A stretch of DNA of 64,000 bases from an uncultured Verrucomicrobiota bacterium (GCA_903848465.1 CAINGK010000099.1:23668-87667), one strand, 5' to 3'; counted from the first letter of the stretch, positions 1-9,291 are shown. Notes: generated by a model not told the origin, from the sequence alone. Numbers and translations are program-made.

Positions 1-2
1 TC

Positions 3-359
3 ACTGCTGCTGAGCACAAAGTGAGTCCGCTCGCTCCCGCCGGTCTGGCTGACTCCGAACTCGATGCCAAGCAGAAGGCCATGCTCACACGCCTCATCGC
101 TGAATACATTGACCGCCTGCGTCCTGAAATCGCCGAAGCCGCACGCACGGAATTTCAAAACAGCGGACCGATTTATTTCGCCTGGGCAGGTGGCAAGGAG
201 CGCGGCGAACCGCACTACTACCGTGTGCAGGGCAAGACCTTCCTCCTCGAATACGACAACACGCAGAACGATGCCAACCACGTCCACAGCGTCTGGCGCA
301 GCTTTGACGGTGACTTCGGTCGCGATCTGCTCGGCGAGCACGTGAAGCAGGCGCATTGA
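3..359 (+). CDS. DUF3500 family protein, C-terminal part
   Basis: The reading frame is open to the left edge of the window, so only the last 118 or so residues are present and the true start lies outside. The segment carries the DUF3500 C-terminal signature: a FAWAGG motif, then HYYRVQG, then EYDNTQNDANHVHS followed by VWRSFDGDFG near the end. The family is common in Planctomycetes, Verrucomicrobia and some plants' bacterial associates; its biochemical role is not established. A GTG at 21 is in frame but is unlikely to be the start because the conserved domain continues upstream of it. Confidence 0.85.
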   Translation, partial: TAAEHKVSPLAPAGLADSELDAKQKAMLTRLIAEYIDRLRPEIAEAARTEFQNSGPIYFAWAGGKERGEPHYYRVQGKTFLLEYDNTQNDANHVHSVWRSFDGDFGRDLLGEHVKQAH

Positions 360-365
360 TGTTTG

Positions 366-551
366 CTGCGGCACTTCCGTCTATCGGCCACGGCAATGAC
401 GGCGGACCTTTTTGGGTGCCTGCGCCGTGACAGACCCGAAATCACGGACTCGACACAGCGGTTCCTTACCAGCTCTGCGGTGCCGCGCCACGCAGGGCGG
501 GTAGGGATGCGCTGTGCGCGTCCCTAGAATCCTTCGTCCCAGCGCGCGCTG
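366..551. repeat. Dispersed intergenic repeat A, copy 1
   Basis: About 185 bp that matches 63531-63712 in the same orientation with scattered mismatches and small indels. Shared blocks include the stretch around 408-425 (ACCTTTTTGGGTGCCTGCGC) and the block from about 500 to 548. The latter holds a hairpin GGGATGCGC-TGT-GCGCGTCCC with a 9 bp stem and a three-base loop. No coding potential is seen on either strand. Confidence 0.85.
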
Positions 552-1009
552 CTGACTCAACGTTTTCTCTCTTACCAGCCGCGCCGCCTCTGATTCGTGC
601 GCTCCGACCGCACATCATCCATCTGCAAAAGTAGCCTCTCGCAAAATGAAAGTGGGTGATGCGTAGCAACATAGCCTGGTGTGTGACCCACATCTCAGCA
701 CATTCGTGCTCGCATTTTGCGTGCCGCATTTGAGTTACACACAGCTATTCGCAGGCTGTTCACACCTTGTTCACGCAAGTTGCGGAACGAATGTTCAAAA
801 CCCTGCGCAAATTGTTTTTGAACTTTTGTGGCATTCGCTTCAAAACTTCAAAAAATATATAAAAAGAGCTTGTTTCATGTGTCGCTTTCGTCATACAAAG
901 AAGTGACATTTAAAAAGATATTCAGTGGCTCGTGACTGCTCCCAACTGAACTCCTGCCGACACGCCTTCCTAACACATTCCCGATCTCCTCATCAACGAA
1001 ACAATCATC
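552..1009 (+). other. Leader region of dnaA, A+T-rich before the gene
   Basis: No convincing gene lies here. The stretch 780-915 is clearly richer in A+T than its surroundings (for example TTCAAAAAATATATAAAAAG near 846-866), and several TGTTCAC/TTACACACA-like words occur at 735-785. None matches the consensus DnaA box TTATCCACA closely. The region probably holds the dnaA promoter. An origin is possible from position alone but is not demonstrated by clear box clusters. Confidence 0.4.
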
Positions 1010-2443
1010 ATGGCGCGCAACGATGAAAACACGAATCACACCTCTCTCAATGGCTCGGCTCACGCTGCAAACACAGAACTGTTCACGCGAGTGCCCACCG
1101 TCTGGGATCAGGTCTGCGAAGTTTTGGTAAAGCGCCTCGGGGACGACAATTTTCAGCGCTGCTTCAGCGGCACCTCCGGTCGTCTCGCAGATGACGGCAG
1201 GTTCATCATCACCGTCCCCAATCCGATCCATCAACTCTGGATCGAGAGCAATCACACGCTAGCCGTCTCAGATGCCGTGGCTGAGGTCACCGGCGTGCCG
1301 GCGATCATTGAATTCCACGTCGCGACTGAAGCGCCTCCCGTTGCATACGCACCCTTGCCCGAACTCAAGGCCGCGCGTGGCAATGCCGCAGACCAGGCCC
1401 CGATTCGTTTCTTCAGCGAGGCCGGACTGAACGCCAAGTTCAACTTCGACAGCTACGTCATCGGCCCGAACAGCAGCTATTCCGTGGCTGTGGCCAAGGC
1501 AGTGGCTGAAAAACCGGGCCGCATTTACAATCCACTCTTCTTCTACGGCCCCACGGGTCTCGGCAAGACCCACCTCCTGCAAGCCATCGGCCAGGAAGTG
1601 CTGGCGCGCAAACCACGTGCCAACGTCCGCTATGTCACCTCCGAGCAGTTCACCAACGAGTTCGTGGACGCCATCAAGCGCCAGACCTTCAGCCAGTTCC
1701 GCCAGAAATACCGCAAGGTCGATGTGCTGCTCATCGACGACGTGCATTTCTTCGAAGGCAAGGACAGCACCCAGGAGGAGTTCTTCCACACCTTCAACGA
1801 ACTCTTCAACAACGCGAAGCAGATCGTCCTCGCCAGCGACCGTCCGCCGAGCGAGATCAAAAATCTCGAAAGCCGTCTCGTCTCACGCTTTGAGTGGGGC
1901 CTTGCCACGCAGATTCAGGTGCCGGACTTTGAGACCCGCATCGCCATCCTGCGCCGCAAGCAGAGCGACTTCAATGTCTCGCTCGAACCCTGGATCCTCG
2001 AATTCATGGCGCAGCGCATCCGCGTCAACGTCCGCAAGCTGGAAGGCGCACTCATGCGCGTCGCCGCGCACGTCTCGCTCGAAGGTTCCGTCCCCACGGA
2101 ATCCGCGCTCGCCACCATGCTGCATGACGTGATCGACGAAGATCCATCCAAGACCGTCACCGTGGACCGGATTCAGCGCATCATCGCCACCCATTACGAT
2201 CTGCGCGTCAGCGACCTCACCGGCCCGCGTCGTCCGAAGAACATCGCTGAGGCGCGGCAGGTGGCCATGTACCTCACGCGCACGCTCACCAAGCTGCCAC
2301 TGGTGCAGATTGGTGATGAATTCGGCGGCCGTGACCACGGCACCGTCATCCACGCCTGCAAAGTGGTGACGAACCTCATCACGGGGTCGAATGACTTCAA
2401 GCGCACCTTGGACACGCTGGCGGGGAAAATTCGGGAGAGCTGA
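1010..2443 (+). CDS. dnaA: Chromosomal replication initiator DnaA
   Basis: DnaA binds origin boxes, forms an ATP-dependent filament and opens the origin. The 477-residue product has the full architecture: an N-terminal interaction domain (about residues 25-110), a short linker, an AAA+ domain with Walker A GPTGLGKTH near residue 180 and Walker B LLIDDVHFF near 239, and a C-terminal helix-turn-helix domain ending in the DnaA signature GGRDHGTVIHA near 439. The length is usual for the family. The ATG at 1010 places the N-terminal domain correctly. No dnaN or other replication gene is adjacent, so the classic dnaA-dnaN order is not kept here. Confidence 0.98.
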   Translation: MARNDENTNHTSLNGSAHAANTELFTRVPTVWDQVCEVLVKRLGDDNFQRCFSGTSGRLADDGRFIITVPNPIHQLWIESNHTLAVSDAVAEVTGVPAIIEFHVATEAPPVAYAPLPELKAARGNAADQAPIRFFSEAGLNAKFNFDSYVIGPNSSYSVAVAKAVAEKPGRIYNPLFFYGPTGLGKTHLLQAIGQEVLARKPRANVRYVTSEQFTNEFVDAIKRQTFSQFRQKYRKVDVLLIDDVHFFEGKDSTQEEFFHTFNELFNNAKQIVLASDRPPSEIKNLESRLVSRFEWGLATQIQVPDFETRIAILRRKQSDFNVSLEPWILEFMAQRIRVNVRKLEGALMRVAAHVSLEGSVPTESALATMLHDVIDEDPSKTVTVDRIQRIIATHYDLRVSDLTGPRRPKNIAEARQVAMYLTRTLTKLPLVQIGDEFGGRDHGTVIHACKVVTNLITGSNDFKRTLDTLAGKIRES

Positions 2444-2455
2444 GGTGTGCTAAAT

Positions 2456-3014
2456 TCACGGCCTGGGGTACCTCCAACGCGTTAGCGTGCTGGAGTGCTC
2501 CCGCCCCATGAGGCGATAATTAGTGCGACTGACGCAGATGTCGTGTGGTGGGACAATGTCATGACATCCCATTCCGTTGTGGGCACCGCAGCCTTGAGGG
2601 CAGCAAGTGGTGAATGGGGCGATGGTGGTAAGTCCTGGAAAATCCGCGATGTTGCGCGTGACGACAGTCAGGTCATAAGCGAGAGCCGTGGCGGCAATCA
2701 GGCTATCCATCACGGTCAACGAACGACCTGCTTCACTAGCTCTTTTGCAATAGCGAGCCCATTCCCAGGCAGCCGCATCGTCAAAAGGCAGGATGGCATC
2801 AGCGAAGTCTTCCTGCATGAAGCGCAGCCGCAACAGCAGTTCATTTTTCCGTTTTCCATCGGCTGCCGCTTCTGCTCCGCGGGCCAGTTCTGCGAGTGTC
2901 AGTGCGCTGATGGCGGAATCTTCCTGGTGGGCATTCAGCCACGCGATCACTTTGGAAGCTGGCTGCGGTTTCATGCCTTCGGACAAGACATTTGTGTCAA
3001 GCAAGGTGTATCAT
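2456..3014 (-). pseudogene. VapC-type PIN-domain toxin, frameshifted at the start
   Basis: The body is a PIN-domain RNase of the VapC/FitB type: LDTNVLSE at the N-terminus, an SALTLAEL stretch, and a C-terminal VMDSLIAATA with VVTRNIADF, the usual acidic positions. The natural start should be the ATG at 3014, which overlaps the antitoxin stop as ATGA. From there the frame reads MIHLA and stops. Removing one T around 3003-3005 restores MIH-LLDTNVLSE. As it stands only a TTG at 3004 could start the domain. The product also has an unusually long tail after the ADF motif. It is probably a broken toxin; a sequencing error cannot be excluded. Confidence 0.75.
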
Positions 3015-3242
3015 AGATCCATGGGCGGCCCGAGTGGTTCGCGGTTCAGGGCAAGTTCCAGCCCATGCAGTCCCCGTAGATGCTCCACGAGTGATTTTCG
3101 GCGGCGGTTGGTTGGGGCACAGGATCATTGCGCCTGACGGCTTCAGGGTCACACGAAATTCCATGCCATCCTTGAAGTGTCCTTGGGCAAAAACATCTTC
3201 AGAAAGCGATAGCTTGTGATTAGCTTCCAGAGTTGCAGTCAT
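3011..3242 (-). pseudogene. VapB-type antitoxin, frameshifted in the middle
   Basis: The 5' half from the ATG at 3242 reads as a swapped-hairpin AbrB-type antitoxin (MTATLEANHKLSLSEDVF, then FRVTLKPSGAMIL). The expected C-terminal half (KSLVEHLRGLHGLE, then a run ending GPPMDL) is present but in another frame, entered by a one-base shift near 3103-3113 in a CCGCCG tract. The stop at 3011-3013 overlaps the toxin ATG at 3014, the normal arrangement of such pairs. Together with the shifted toxin this suggests decay of the whole module. The unshifted frame would give an 81-residue protein with an unrelated tail. Confidence 0.75.
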
Positions 3243-3322
3243 GACGGGGAGTTTAATGGTTCGCGGATCAATGACAACTGGGATGGTGACGGTCTGTCAA
3301 CTGACCCGATCACCATCTACAC

Positions 3323-3707
3323 TCACCAAAGTAACGGCACGCCATAGGCAGGGAAATGTGTATCACAGGTAGTGGGGTCAGTCCCTCGGCTTGGGTCTGG
3401 GCAATCATCAAACGGTCAAAGGGATCGCCGTGATGCCGAGGGAGAGTGATTAGACCCTGGTAGTGTTCGAGGCGTGCAGGAAGCATTTGGAAACCGTTGG
3501 CAATCAGCGCGTCTGGAAAGATTCGATCATAATCTACCTGAAGTTGAAGTTTGCCGAGGGAGAGTTTGATGGCATCTCCCAGAGGACGGTGTGACTGATG
3601 TATCGCTCGTTGGCGTCATCTTCCATAGCTGCTCGGGCTACTGGGCTGAGATTGGGGTTTCCTTCGCAGAACCAAATAAGCGCATGCGTGTCGATGAGTA
3701 ATCTCAT
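3323..3707 (-). pseudogene. PIN-domain toxin of a second TA pair, two frameshifts
   Basis: From ATG 3707 the frame reads MRLLIDTHALIWFCEG..., a standard PIN toxin start, then runs off at the WEMAIK motif because one G is missing near 3571 (GAGATGCCATC instead of GAGATGGCCATC). The next frame continues with KLSLGKLQL, a DRIFPDALIANGF stretch and PFDRLMIAQTQ. A second one-base shift near 3354-3360 is then needed to reach the usual end CDTHFPAYGVPLLW and stop at 3323. Each piece is well conserved, so inactivation looks recent if it is real. Confidence 0.75.
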
Positions 3708-3943
3708 GCCATATAATCTTTGAAGTCCGCAAGCGGCTCATCGAAATCCGCCCGCATCGATATTTTGCCTTTGAGACAGCCAAAGCCTTTCAATGGTGAC
3801 GGAGGCGAAGCTTCTGAATTCGTCGAAATCACCGGCTCCAGCACTGCTTGGACACGTATGGGAAGCTTTTGCCATGCCGAGGGCAGAGGAAGATGAAGCG
3901 TGCCGTCCGCAGCAGGTTCGAAAATGGCGGTGATGGTGTTCAT
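3704..3943 (-). CDS. DUF2281-like antitoxin paired with the broken PIN toxin
   Basis: The 79-residue protein starts MNTITAIFEPAADGTLHLPL, an N-terminal half like many VapB antitoxins, and ends in the DUF2281-type tail KGKISMRADFDEPLADFKDY, which normally contacts the toxin. Its TGA overlaps the ATG of the downstream PIN gene, so the pair would be translationally coupled. The gene itself is intact while its partner is frameshifted; an orphan antitoxin is not harmful and can persist. Family assignment rests on the C-terminal motif and the context. Confidence 0.75.
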   Translation of the reverse strand: MNTITAIFEPAADGTLHLPLPSAWQKLPIRVQAVLEPVISTNSEASPPSPLKGFGCLKGKISMRADFDEPLADFKDYMA

Positions 3944-4050
3944 GTCTTCAGTATAGCCGTTTTGGGCTAAAACGTAAAGCCTGCGCTATCCAGGCGAAGG
4001 GCAGGGGCGTTCGCCATAGCTGCAGGCGGCGGCATGCCCGTATGGCGTCT

Positions 4051-4081
4051 AAAAAGCTGCACCGGGCGCGACTCCGCGCCC
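4051..4081 (-). terminator. Possible terminator of the large cytochrome gene
   Basis: A hairpin GGGCGCG-ACTC-CGCGCCC (4064-4081) lies about 40 bases past the stop at 4119. On the minus strand it is followed after eight bases by five T. The gap between stem and T-run makes it a weak candidate. Confidence 0.4.
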
Positions 4082-4118
4082 GATTGGCTAGAACACGATG
4101 TTGAGGCACCTATGCCGC

Positions 4119-7100
4119 TTACTTATTCTTCTCCAGCGCGTGCTCCTTCAGGATCTCATCGACCATGTAGAAGATGGCGCGCTCCTTGGTTTCTTCGCGG
4201 ACGCGTTTGACGTCTTCGACTTTGACCATGGGGAGGTTGTTGCCGAAGGACTGATGGACGTAGGAGATGACGCCCGCGATTTCTTCATCTTTGAGCAGCG
4301 GGCCAAAGCCCATCATCGGCGGGGTGCCTTTTTCGGGGCCGTATTTTTTGCCCTGGAAGTCGAGTGGTCCAAAGAGGCCTTTGAGGACGATCTTGATCAC
4401 GCGGTCGCCGTTGCCTTCGAGCCAGTTGCTCTTGACCAGACCGGGGTAGATGTTGTCCACACCTTTGCCGTCGGCCTGATGGCAGGTGACGCAATGCGCC
4501 TCGCGGTTGAAGACTTCTTTGCCGAGGTCATAGAGCATTTTGTCGGCAGCGGAGAGCTTCTTGTCCGTGGGGCCAAAGCTGGCATCCGGCGCGGCGCGTA
4601 GGCGGGCGGCGAGGAGTGGCTCTTTGCCGAGGATGTCCTTGCCCTCTGGCAGCGAGGTGAGCTGCTTCATGGTCTCGCGGAAGCAGTAGTCGATGTAGTA
4701 ATCTTTTTCGGCCAGGACGAGTTTGGCGAGGTCGATGGCCTTGGTCACGTCGGCACCTTTGACAAAGCTGAGCGCGCGCACGGCTTCGAGGCGGACGCGC
4801 GGGGAGCTGTCTTTGATGCCGGCTTCGACGATGGCGAGTGTGTTCGGCACGCGGTCGCTCCAGTAGTTGGCGACGCGGATGGCCTGGGCGCGGGCGCGTG
4901 GCTCAGGTGAGTGCAGCACGGCATCCAGGAGGCTGAGGTTTACGGCGTTGTGCCACTGGTGTACCCAGAGGGCTTCGAGGCGGTTGTGCTCGTAGTTTTT
5001 GTCCGCTTTGTCGAGTGCGGCTTCCCACTTCTGCACCGCAGCGATGACCTGCTTGGAGTCGTGGGTGTCGAGTTCGATTTTGGCAAGTTGGCGCACGCTG
5101 TCTTCGTGCTCCTTGAGGAGTTCGAGGAGGCTTTCGATGGACTCACCGTGAATCTTTTTCGGGCTGAGCAGCGGGCGGCTGGGGTAGCTGAGGCGGTAGA
5201 TGCGGCCATGGGTGTGGCCGCGGTTCGGATCACGCAGGTGGTGCTGCAGGTGGCCGATCAGCATCTGCGACCAGTCCATGACGTAAAGCGAGCCATCTGG
5301 GGCCACGGCGACACCGCTGGGGCGGAAGTTGGGGTTGGCCTTCACATCGTCTTGCAGCATCGCTGGCTCCAGGGTCTCGCCCTTGAGGCCGGAGCCTTCT
5401 TCGGTCACTTTGGCGCGGAAGATGCCCTGGAAACCGATGACGTTGGTGTTCAGGAAGGTGCCCTGCCAGTCTTCGGGGAAGTGGCGGCTGCTGAGGATGG
5501 CGGTGCCGGGGGTGGGGCGCGAAGGGCGGTTCCAGAACTCCTTCATTTTGGCATGTGCGCCACTGTCCAGATGGCCGCTGAAGGCGGGGGCGAAGTAGTT
5601 GGCGTTGCCGGTGGCGTCGGTGATGATGTCATTGCCCCAGTAGTCAAACACGCGCCCGTGAGGATTGGCGAAGCCGTAGGGCACGTAGCGGTCAAAGCGG
5701 TCGGTGCGTGGCTCGTAGCGATAGATCGCGCCATTCACATTGCGCACGGGGCCTTTGAGTGTCTCGACGTTGGTGCGGTGGAAGACGCCATCGCTGAAAT
5801 ACACGGCACCGCCGGGTTCATAGCAGATGGAATTGGTTTCGTGGTGCGAATCTGCAGCATCCAGACCGTGAACAATGCGCTCTTTCCAGTCGGCTTTGCC
5901 ATCGCCATCCGTGTCGCGGACATACCACATGTCGGGGGACTGCATGACGAGCACGCCATCTTTATAAAGCTGAAAGCCGGTGGGGCAGTTCAATCCGTCA
6001 AGGAAGGTGGTGCATTTCGTGAACTTGCCGGTCTTGGGGTCGATGTCGAAGACCAGGAGCTTGTCGAAGACTTTGGTGGTCGGGGTGGTTTCAGGGTAGC
6101 TCGGCCAGACGGCCACCCAGAGGCGGCCGCGCGTGTCGAAGTTCATCTGCACGGGGTTGATGAGGTCGGGGAACTCCACTTCGGAGGCGATGAAGTCCAC
6201 CTTCACACCTTCAGGCGTGGTGAGGTGCTGGAGCGCCTCTGCACCACCGAGATAAGGCACCGGCTCAGGGCGGTTGGGGGCCACAGCAGGCACTGGGGGA
6301 AGGTTGTCGTCCTTCACTTCGTAGCTCTTGCCCTGCGCGGCTGCCCAGACGGCCTTGTCGCGGTTGGCCGTCTTCACATCACGCTGGGCCAGCTCGGCAC
6401 CGAGGATGGTGGCATTGTCAACGCCGTTGGTCTTGGTGATGGCGTCGGCGTATTTGATGCGGGAGCGCTGGCCGAAGATGTTGTACTGATCCACGGTGCG
6501 GTAGCGGTGGTGCCACTGGACGTTCTTCTCCAACACGGCCTCGCGAATTTTGGCGATGTAAGGATCATCCGTGCTCGGGGCCTCTTTGCCGAACAGTGCC
6601 TTGAACTGCACCGGGGCGAGCGCCTTGTCTCCGGCCTCGCTCAGATGCACGCCATTGATGGTCAGTGGCCGTGCTGCGCTGGCATAGAGGGTCTGGGAAG
6701 CGGCGAAGAGATCGACAAACGGCACGCTGTTGGTCTTGGCGACTTCGGCCATGGCGGCGGTGTAAGCCGCGAGGTTTTTGTTGTTGGCAGCGCCGTCTGG
6801 GAAATCGGCGCTCTTGAGGTTTTCATGAGCGATGGGTGAGAGGAGCACCACACGCGGCTTGCCCTTGCCGTAGTCGGCGTTGAGCTGCTTTTTCAAATAC
6901 TCGTCCAATGCCTTTTTGAAGTCGGCTAGTCCAGCTTCGCCTTTGAACGACTCATTGAAGCCCCAGTAGGCCAGGATGACGTTCGCGTGGAAGTCTGCCC
7001 CGGCGGTATAGACCACCTCGGTCTCGCCCACCTTGGTCGCTAGGGTGCCAGGCTTCATGTCCAGGAAGTACTCTGTGGTCGGTACTTCATCGCTGCGCGG

Positions 7101-7316
7101 GTGGACATTGACCTCATCCGCCGCAAATCCGAGATTGCGCACCGTGAGCTGGAGGTCGGGGTAGGTCTTGTGAATCAGCGCCTCCAGCCAGCCGTGGTGC
7201 TGCTGCCGGTCTGCCAGACCGCTGCCGACGATGGCGATGTGATCGCCCTGCTTGAGTTCGATCTCAGCCTGGAGCGAGACGGTAAGGGCGAGGAGGAGAG
7301 AGAGCAGTTTCTTCAT
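4119..7316 (-). CDS. PVC-type dehydrogenase/cytochrome c protein with SGNH domain
   Basis: A 1065-residue exported protein. The start at 7316 gives a clean signal peptide (MKKLLSLLLALTVSLQAE); an in-frame ATG further upstream adds an unlikely extension. Order of domains: an SGNH-hydrolase-like region (about 18-250, VGSGLADRQQHHG near its start, NGVHLSEAGD near its end), a PVC membrane-bound dehydrogenase-type propeller (about 350-720), HEAT-like helices (about 740-900) and a C-terminal cytochrome c with CVTCH near residue 940 and a later MMGFGPLL methionine ligand candidate. Such proteins are characteristic of Planctomycetes and Verrucomicrobia and are thought to oxidise carbohydrates or related substrates in the periplasm; the substrate is unknown. 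It stands alone. Confidence 0.88.
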   Translation of the reverse strand: MKKLLSLLLALTVSLQAEIELKQGDHIAIVGSGLADRQQHHGWLEALIHKTYPDLQLTVRNLGFAADEVNVHPRSDEVPTTEYFLDMKPGTLATKVGETEVVYTAGADFHANVILAYWGFNESFKGEAGLADFKKALDEYLKKQLNADYGKGKPRVVLLSPIAHENLKSADFPDGAANNKNLAAYTAAMAEVAKTNSVPFVDLFAASQTLYASAARPLTINGVHLSEAGDKALAPVQFKALFGKEAPSTDDPYIAKIREAVLEKNVQWHHRYRTVDQYNIFGQRSRIKYADAITKTNGVDNATILGAELAQRDVKTANRDKAVWAAAQGKSYEVKDDNLPPVPAVAPNRPEPVPYLGGAEALQHLTTPEGVKVDFIASEVEFPDLINPVQMNFDTRGRLWVAVWPSYPETTPTTKVFDKLLVFDIDPKTGKFTKCTTFLDGLNCPTGFQLYKDGVLVMQSPDMWYVRDTDGDGKADWKERIVHGLDAADSHHETNSICYEPGGAVYFSDGVFHRTNVETLKGPVRNVNGAIYRYEPRTDRFDRYVPYGFANPHGRVFDYWGNDIITDATGNANYFAPAFSGHLDSGAHAKMKEFWNRPSRPTPGTAILSSRHFPEDWQGTFLNTNVIGFQGIFRAKVTEEGSGLKGETLEPAMLQDDVKANPNFRPSGVAVAPDGSLYVMDWSQMLIGHLQHHLRDPNRGHTHGRIYRLSYPSRPLLSPKKIHGESIESLLELLKEHEDSVRQLAKIELDTHDSKQVIAAVQKWEAALDKADKNYEHNRLEALWVHQWHNAVNLSLLDAVLHSPEPRARAQAIRVANYWSDRVPNTLAIVEAGIKDSSPRVRLEAVRALSFVKGADVTKAIDLAKLVLAEKDYYIDYCFRETMKQLTSLPEGKDILGKEPLLAARLRAAPDASFGPTDKKLSAADKMLYDLGKEVFNREAHCVTCHQADGKGVDNIYPGLVKSNWLEGNGDRVIKIVLKGLFGPLDFQGKKYGPEKGTPPMMGFGPLLKDEEIAGVISYVHQSFGNNLPMVKVEDVKRVREETKERAIFYMVDEILKEHALEKNK

Positions 7317-7450
7317 TTGGGTTGGTGACGGAAGGGCAGTGCAATACGGACGCACATGTTGAATGTTTGCCGCAGAATGCGCAAGTTTTGCCTTTTGAGT
7401 GCGGGATCATAAATGTTTACTCTGGCAGGTGCTTGTGATAAAAATGGGAG

Positions 7451-7696
7451 ATGATCCTGAACTCCCGTTTGATCTTTGCCGGAGCAGCTTGCCTGCTGCT
7501 CAGCAGTTGCGGGCTGATCGGCACGGCTTTGCGTCTAGCGCCTTATTATTTAATGTTTGCTGATGAGCGCAGCCCTGGAGGCGCTTCCGGAAGGGCCCTG
7601 AAAATACGTGGAAAAGAGGTGCAGGAGAAAGGCCGCCACGGCATTCCGCATTCTCCAACTGCCAGCTGCGGCTCTCAGATCGCTTTGCAGCGCTGA
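7451..7696 (+). CDS. Small putative lipoprotein
   Basis: An 81-residue product with an N-terminal hydrophobic segment and a lipobox (LLLSSC), so it is probably a lipid-anchored envelope protein. After the lipobox there is a short second hydrophobic stretch (GTALRLAPYYLM) and then a polar tail without recognisable domain. A purine-rich GGGAGATG precedes the start closely. The tail from about residue 45 is of low quality as protein, so the 3' end may be degraded. The function is unknown. It is followed 48 bases later by another small lipoprotein of similar design, and the two may be co-transcribed. Confidence 0.55.
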   Translation: MILNSRLIFAGAACLLLSSCGLIGTALRLAPYYLMFADERSPGGASGRALKIRGKEVQEKGRHGIPHSPTASCGSQIALQR

Positions 7697-7744
7697 GAAT
7701 CTTGTTGTTTACAGAATTGGATCGTCATGATAAACAGGAGTTTA

Positions 7745-8023
7745 ATGAAATTTGCCCGCTTCACATTTCTCCTTTTGTTTTCTGCCTGCCTCACCAGTTG
7801 CGGTACCCAGACCGGGGCCGCCTTCAAGAATATGTTTCCCGTGAAAATGTTGGACCAGACCGCGTCTGAAGTGCTGGGATGGCTGGGTGAAAACAATCTG
7901 CCGACTGATGGCAAGCCTGCCTCCATGCAGGAGCGTGCCCGTCAGATCGAAAGCCGTGGCAGCTACGCTGGTCGGTTGCCTGCTGCCGTTACTCCGTCAC
8001 GCGTGAGCGTGGTGGCACGCTAG
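7745..8023 (+). CDS. Small putative lipoprotein upstream of sufS
   Basis: The ATG at 7745 is preferred because an AGGAG sits five bases upstream; an earlier in-frame ATG at 7727 would bury that site inside the gene. The 92-residue product has a signal peptide with lipobox (LTSC) after about 18 residues and a mature part of about 70 residues containing FPVKMLDQTASEVLGWLGEN. No known domain is recognised. Its stop at 8021-8023 is followed within 18 bases by sufS, so it may be co-transcribed with the Fe-S cluster genes, but nothing in its sequence links it to them. Confidence 0.6.
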   Translation: MKFARFTFLLLFSACLTSCGTQTGAAFKNMFPVKMLDQTASEVLGWLGENNLPTDGKPASMQERARQIESRGSYAGRLPAAVTPSRVSVVAR

Positions 8024-8040
8024 TGCCAGGGTCCGAGATC

Positions 8041-9258
8041 ATGGACTGGCCGCGCATACGCTCTGATTTTCCCATCCTCGATCAGCAGGTGAATGGGTTC
8101 CCGCTGGTGTATCTGGACAACGCTGCCAGCAGCCAGAAGCCGCGTGCGGTCATCCAGACGCTCTCACACTACTACGAGCGCGACAACGCCAACGTCCACC
8201 GGGCGCTGCACGAGCTGAGCAACCGCGCCACGGAGGCCTTTGAGGCGGCGCGGAAAAAAGCGGCGCACTTCATCGGCGCTGCCTCGGAGGACGAAATCAT
8301 TTTCACCCGTGGCACCACCGAGGGCATCAACCTCGTCGCGAACACCTGGGGGACGCAGAATGTGCGGGCAGGGGATGTTATCCTCGTCACCGGCATGGAG
8401 CATCACAGCAACCTCATCCCGTGGCAAATGCTCGCCCAGCGCACCGGCGCGACGCTCAAGTACATTCCGGTGCTGGATGACGGCACGCTCGACTCCGACG
8501 CCATTGAGAACCTGCTCACTGAGCAGGTGAAGCTGTTCGCCTTCGTCCATATCTCAAACTCTCTTGGCACCATCAATCCGGCGAAGGAACTTATCGCCAA
8601 GGCGAAGGCTCTGGGAGCGGTCACGCTGCTGGATGGCGCGCAAAGCGCGGGGCACATGCCCATCGACGTGCGTGACCTCGGCTGCGACTTCTTCGTTTTC
8701 TCCGGCCACAAAATGTGCGGCCCCACGGGCATCGGTGTGCTGTATGGCCGCATGGCCCTGCTGGAAGCCATGCCGCCCTGGCATGGCGGTGGCGAGATGA
8801 TCCTGAGCGTCACCATGGAAGGCAGTACCTACAAGGCACCGCCGCAGCGTTTTGAAGCAGGCACGCCGGACATCGCGGGCGTCATCGGCCTCGGTGCCGC
8901 CATCGACTACCTTCAAGCCATCGGCCTGGAAAACATCCAGCGCCATGACCACAACCTGGCCAACTACGCCATGCAGCGCATGAGCGAGGTGCCCGGCATC
9001 CGCATCCTTGGCCCGCAGTCTGGGCACCGCGGCGCGCTCGTCGCCTTCCATCTGGACTTCGCGCACCCGCACGACCTCGTCGAATTTGCCAACAGCCACG
9101 GCGTGGCCATGCGCGGCGGGCACCACTGCACCCAGCCGCTGATGAAACGCTTCAAGGTACCCGGCACCACCCGCGCCAGCTTTTACTTCTACAACACGAT
9201 CGAGGAGATCAATAGCCTCGTCGAAGTTCTGCTCCTGGCGCGTAAGTTCTTTACGTGA
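8041..9258 (+). CDS. sufS: Cysteine desulfurase SufS
   Basis: A PLP enzyme that takes sulfur from cysteine and passes it as persulfide to SufU for iron-sulfur cluster assembly in the cytosol. The roughly 405-residue protein has the class V aminotransferase fold: LDNAASSQKP at the N-terminus, the PLP lysine in FSGHKMCGPTGIG (about residue 224), and the catalytic cysteine in RGGHHCTQPLM (about residue 363), the group II (SufS/CsdA) type. The ATG at 8041 starts MDWPRIRSDFPIL, the usual SufS start; a GTG at 8023 in frame overlaps the previous stop and is less likely. sufU follows 33 bases downstream, as in Firmicutes-type minimal SUF loci. Confidence 0.95.
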   Translation: MDWPRIRSDFPILDQQVNGFPLVYLDNAASSQKPRAVIQTLSHYYERDNANVHRALHELSNRATEAFEAARKKAAHFIGAASEDEIIFTRGTTEGINLVANTWGTQNVRAGDVILVTGMEHHSNLIPWQMLAQRTGATLKYIPVLDDGTLDSDAIENLLTEQVKLFAFVHISNSLGTINPAKELIAKAKALGAVTLLDGAQSAGHMPIDVRDLGCDFFVFSGHKMCGPTGIGVLYGRMALLEAMPPWHGGGEMILSVTMEGSTYKAPPQRFEAGTPDIAGVIGLGAAIDYLQAIGLENIQRHDHNLANYAMQRMSEVPGIRILGPQSGHRGALVAFHLDFAHPHDLVEFANSHGVAMRGGHHCTQPLMKRFKVPGTTRASFYFYNTIEEINSLVEVLLLARKFFT

Positions 9259-9291
9259 TCCAGGCTGCCAGCCTGTTCCAACTTCTTGACC

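Noticed and set aside
552..1009. Clear replication origin next to dnaA
   Set aside because: There is an A+T-rich patch, but no cluster of consensus DnaA boxes and no GATC or 13-mer pattern, so position alone is not enough.
4911..6839. A 642-codon open frame on the plus strand opposite the large cytochrome gene
   Set aside because: It is antisense to a protein with intact domains and a haem motif; its translation is Val/His/Gly-rich without any domain, typical of a shadow frame in GC-rich DNA.
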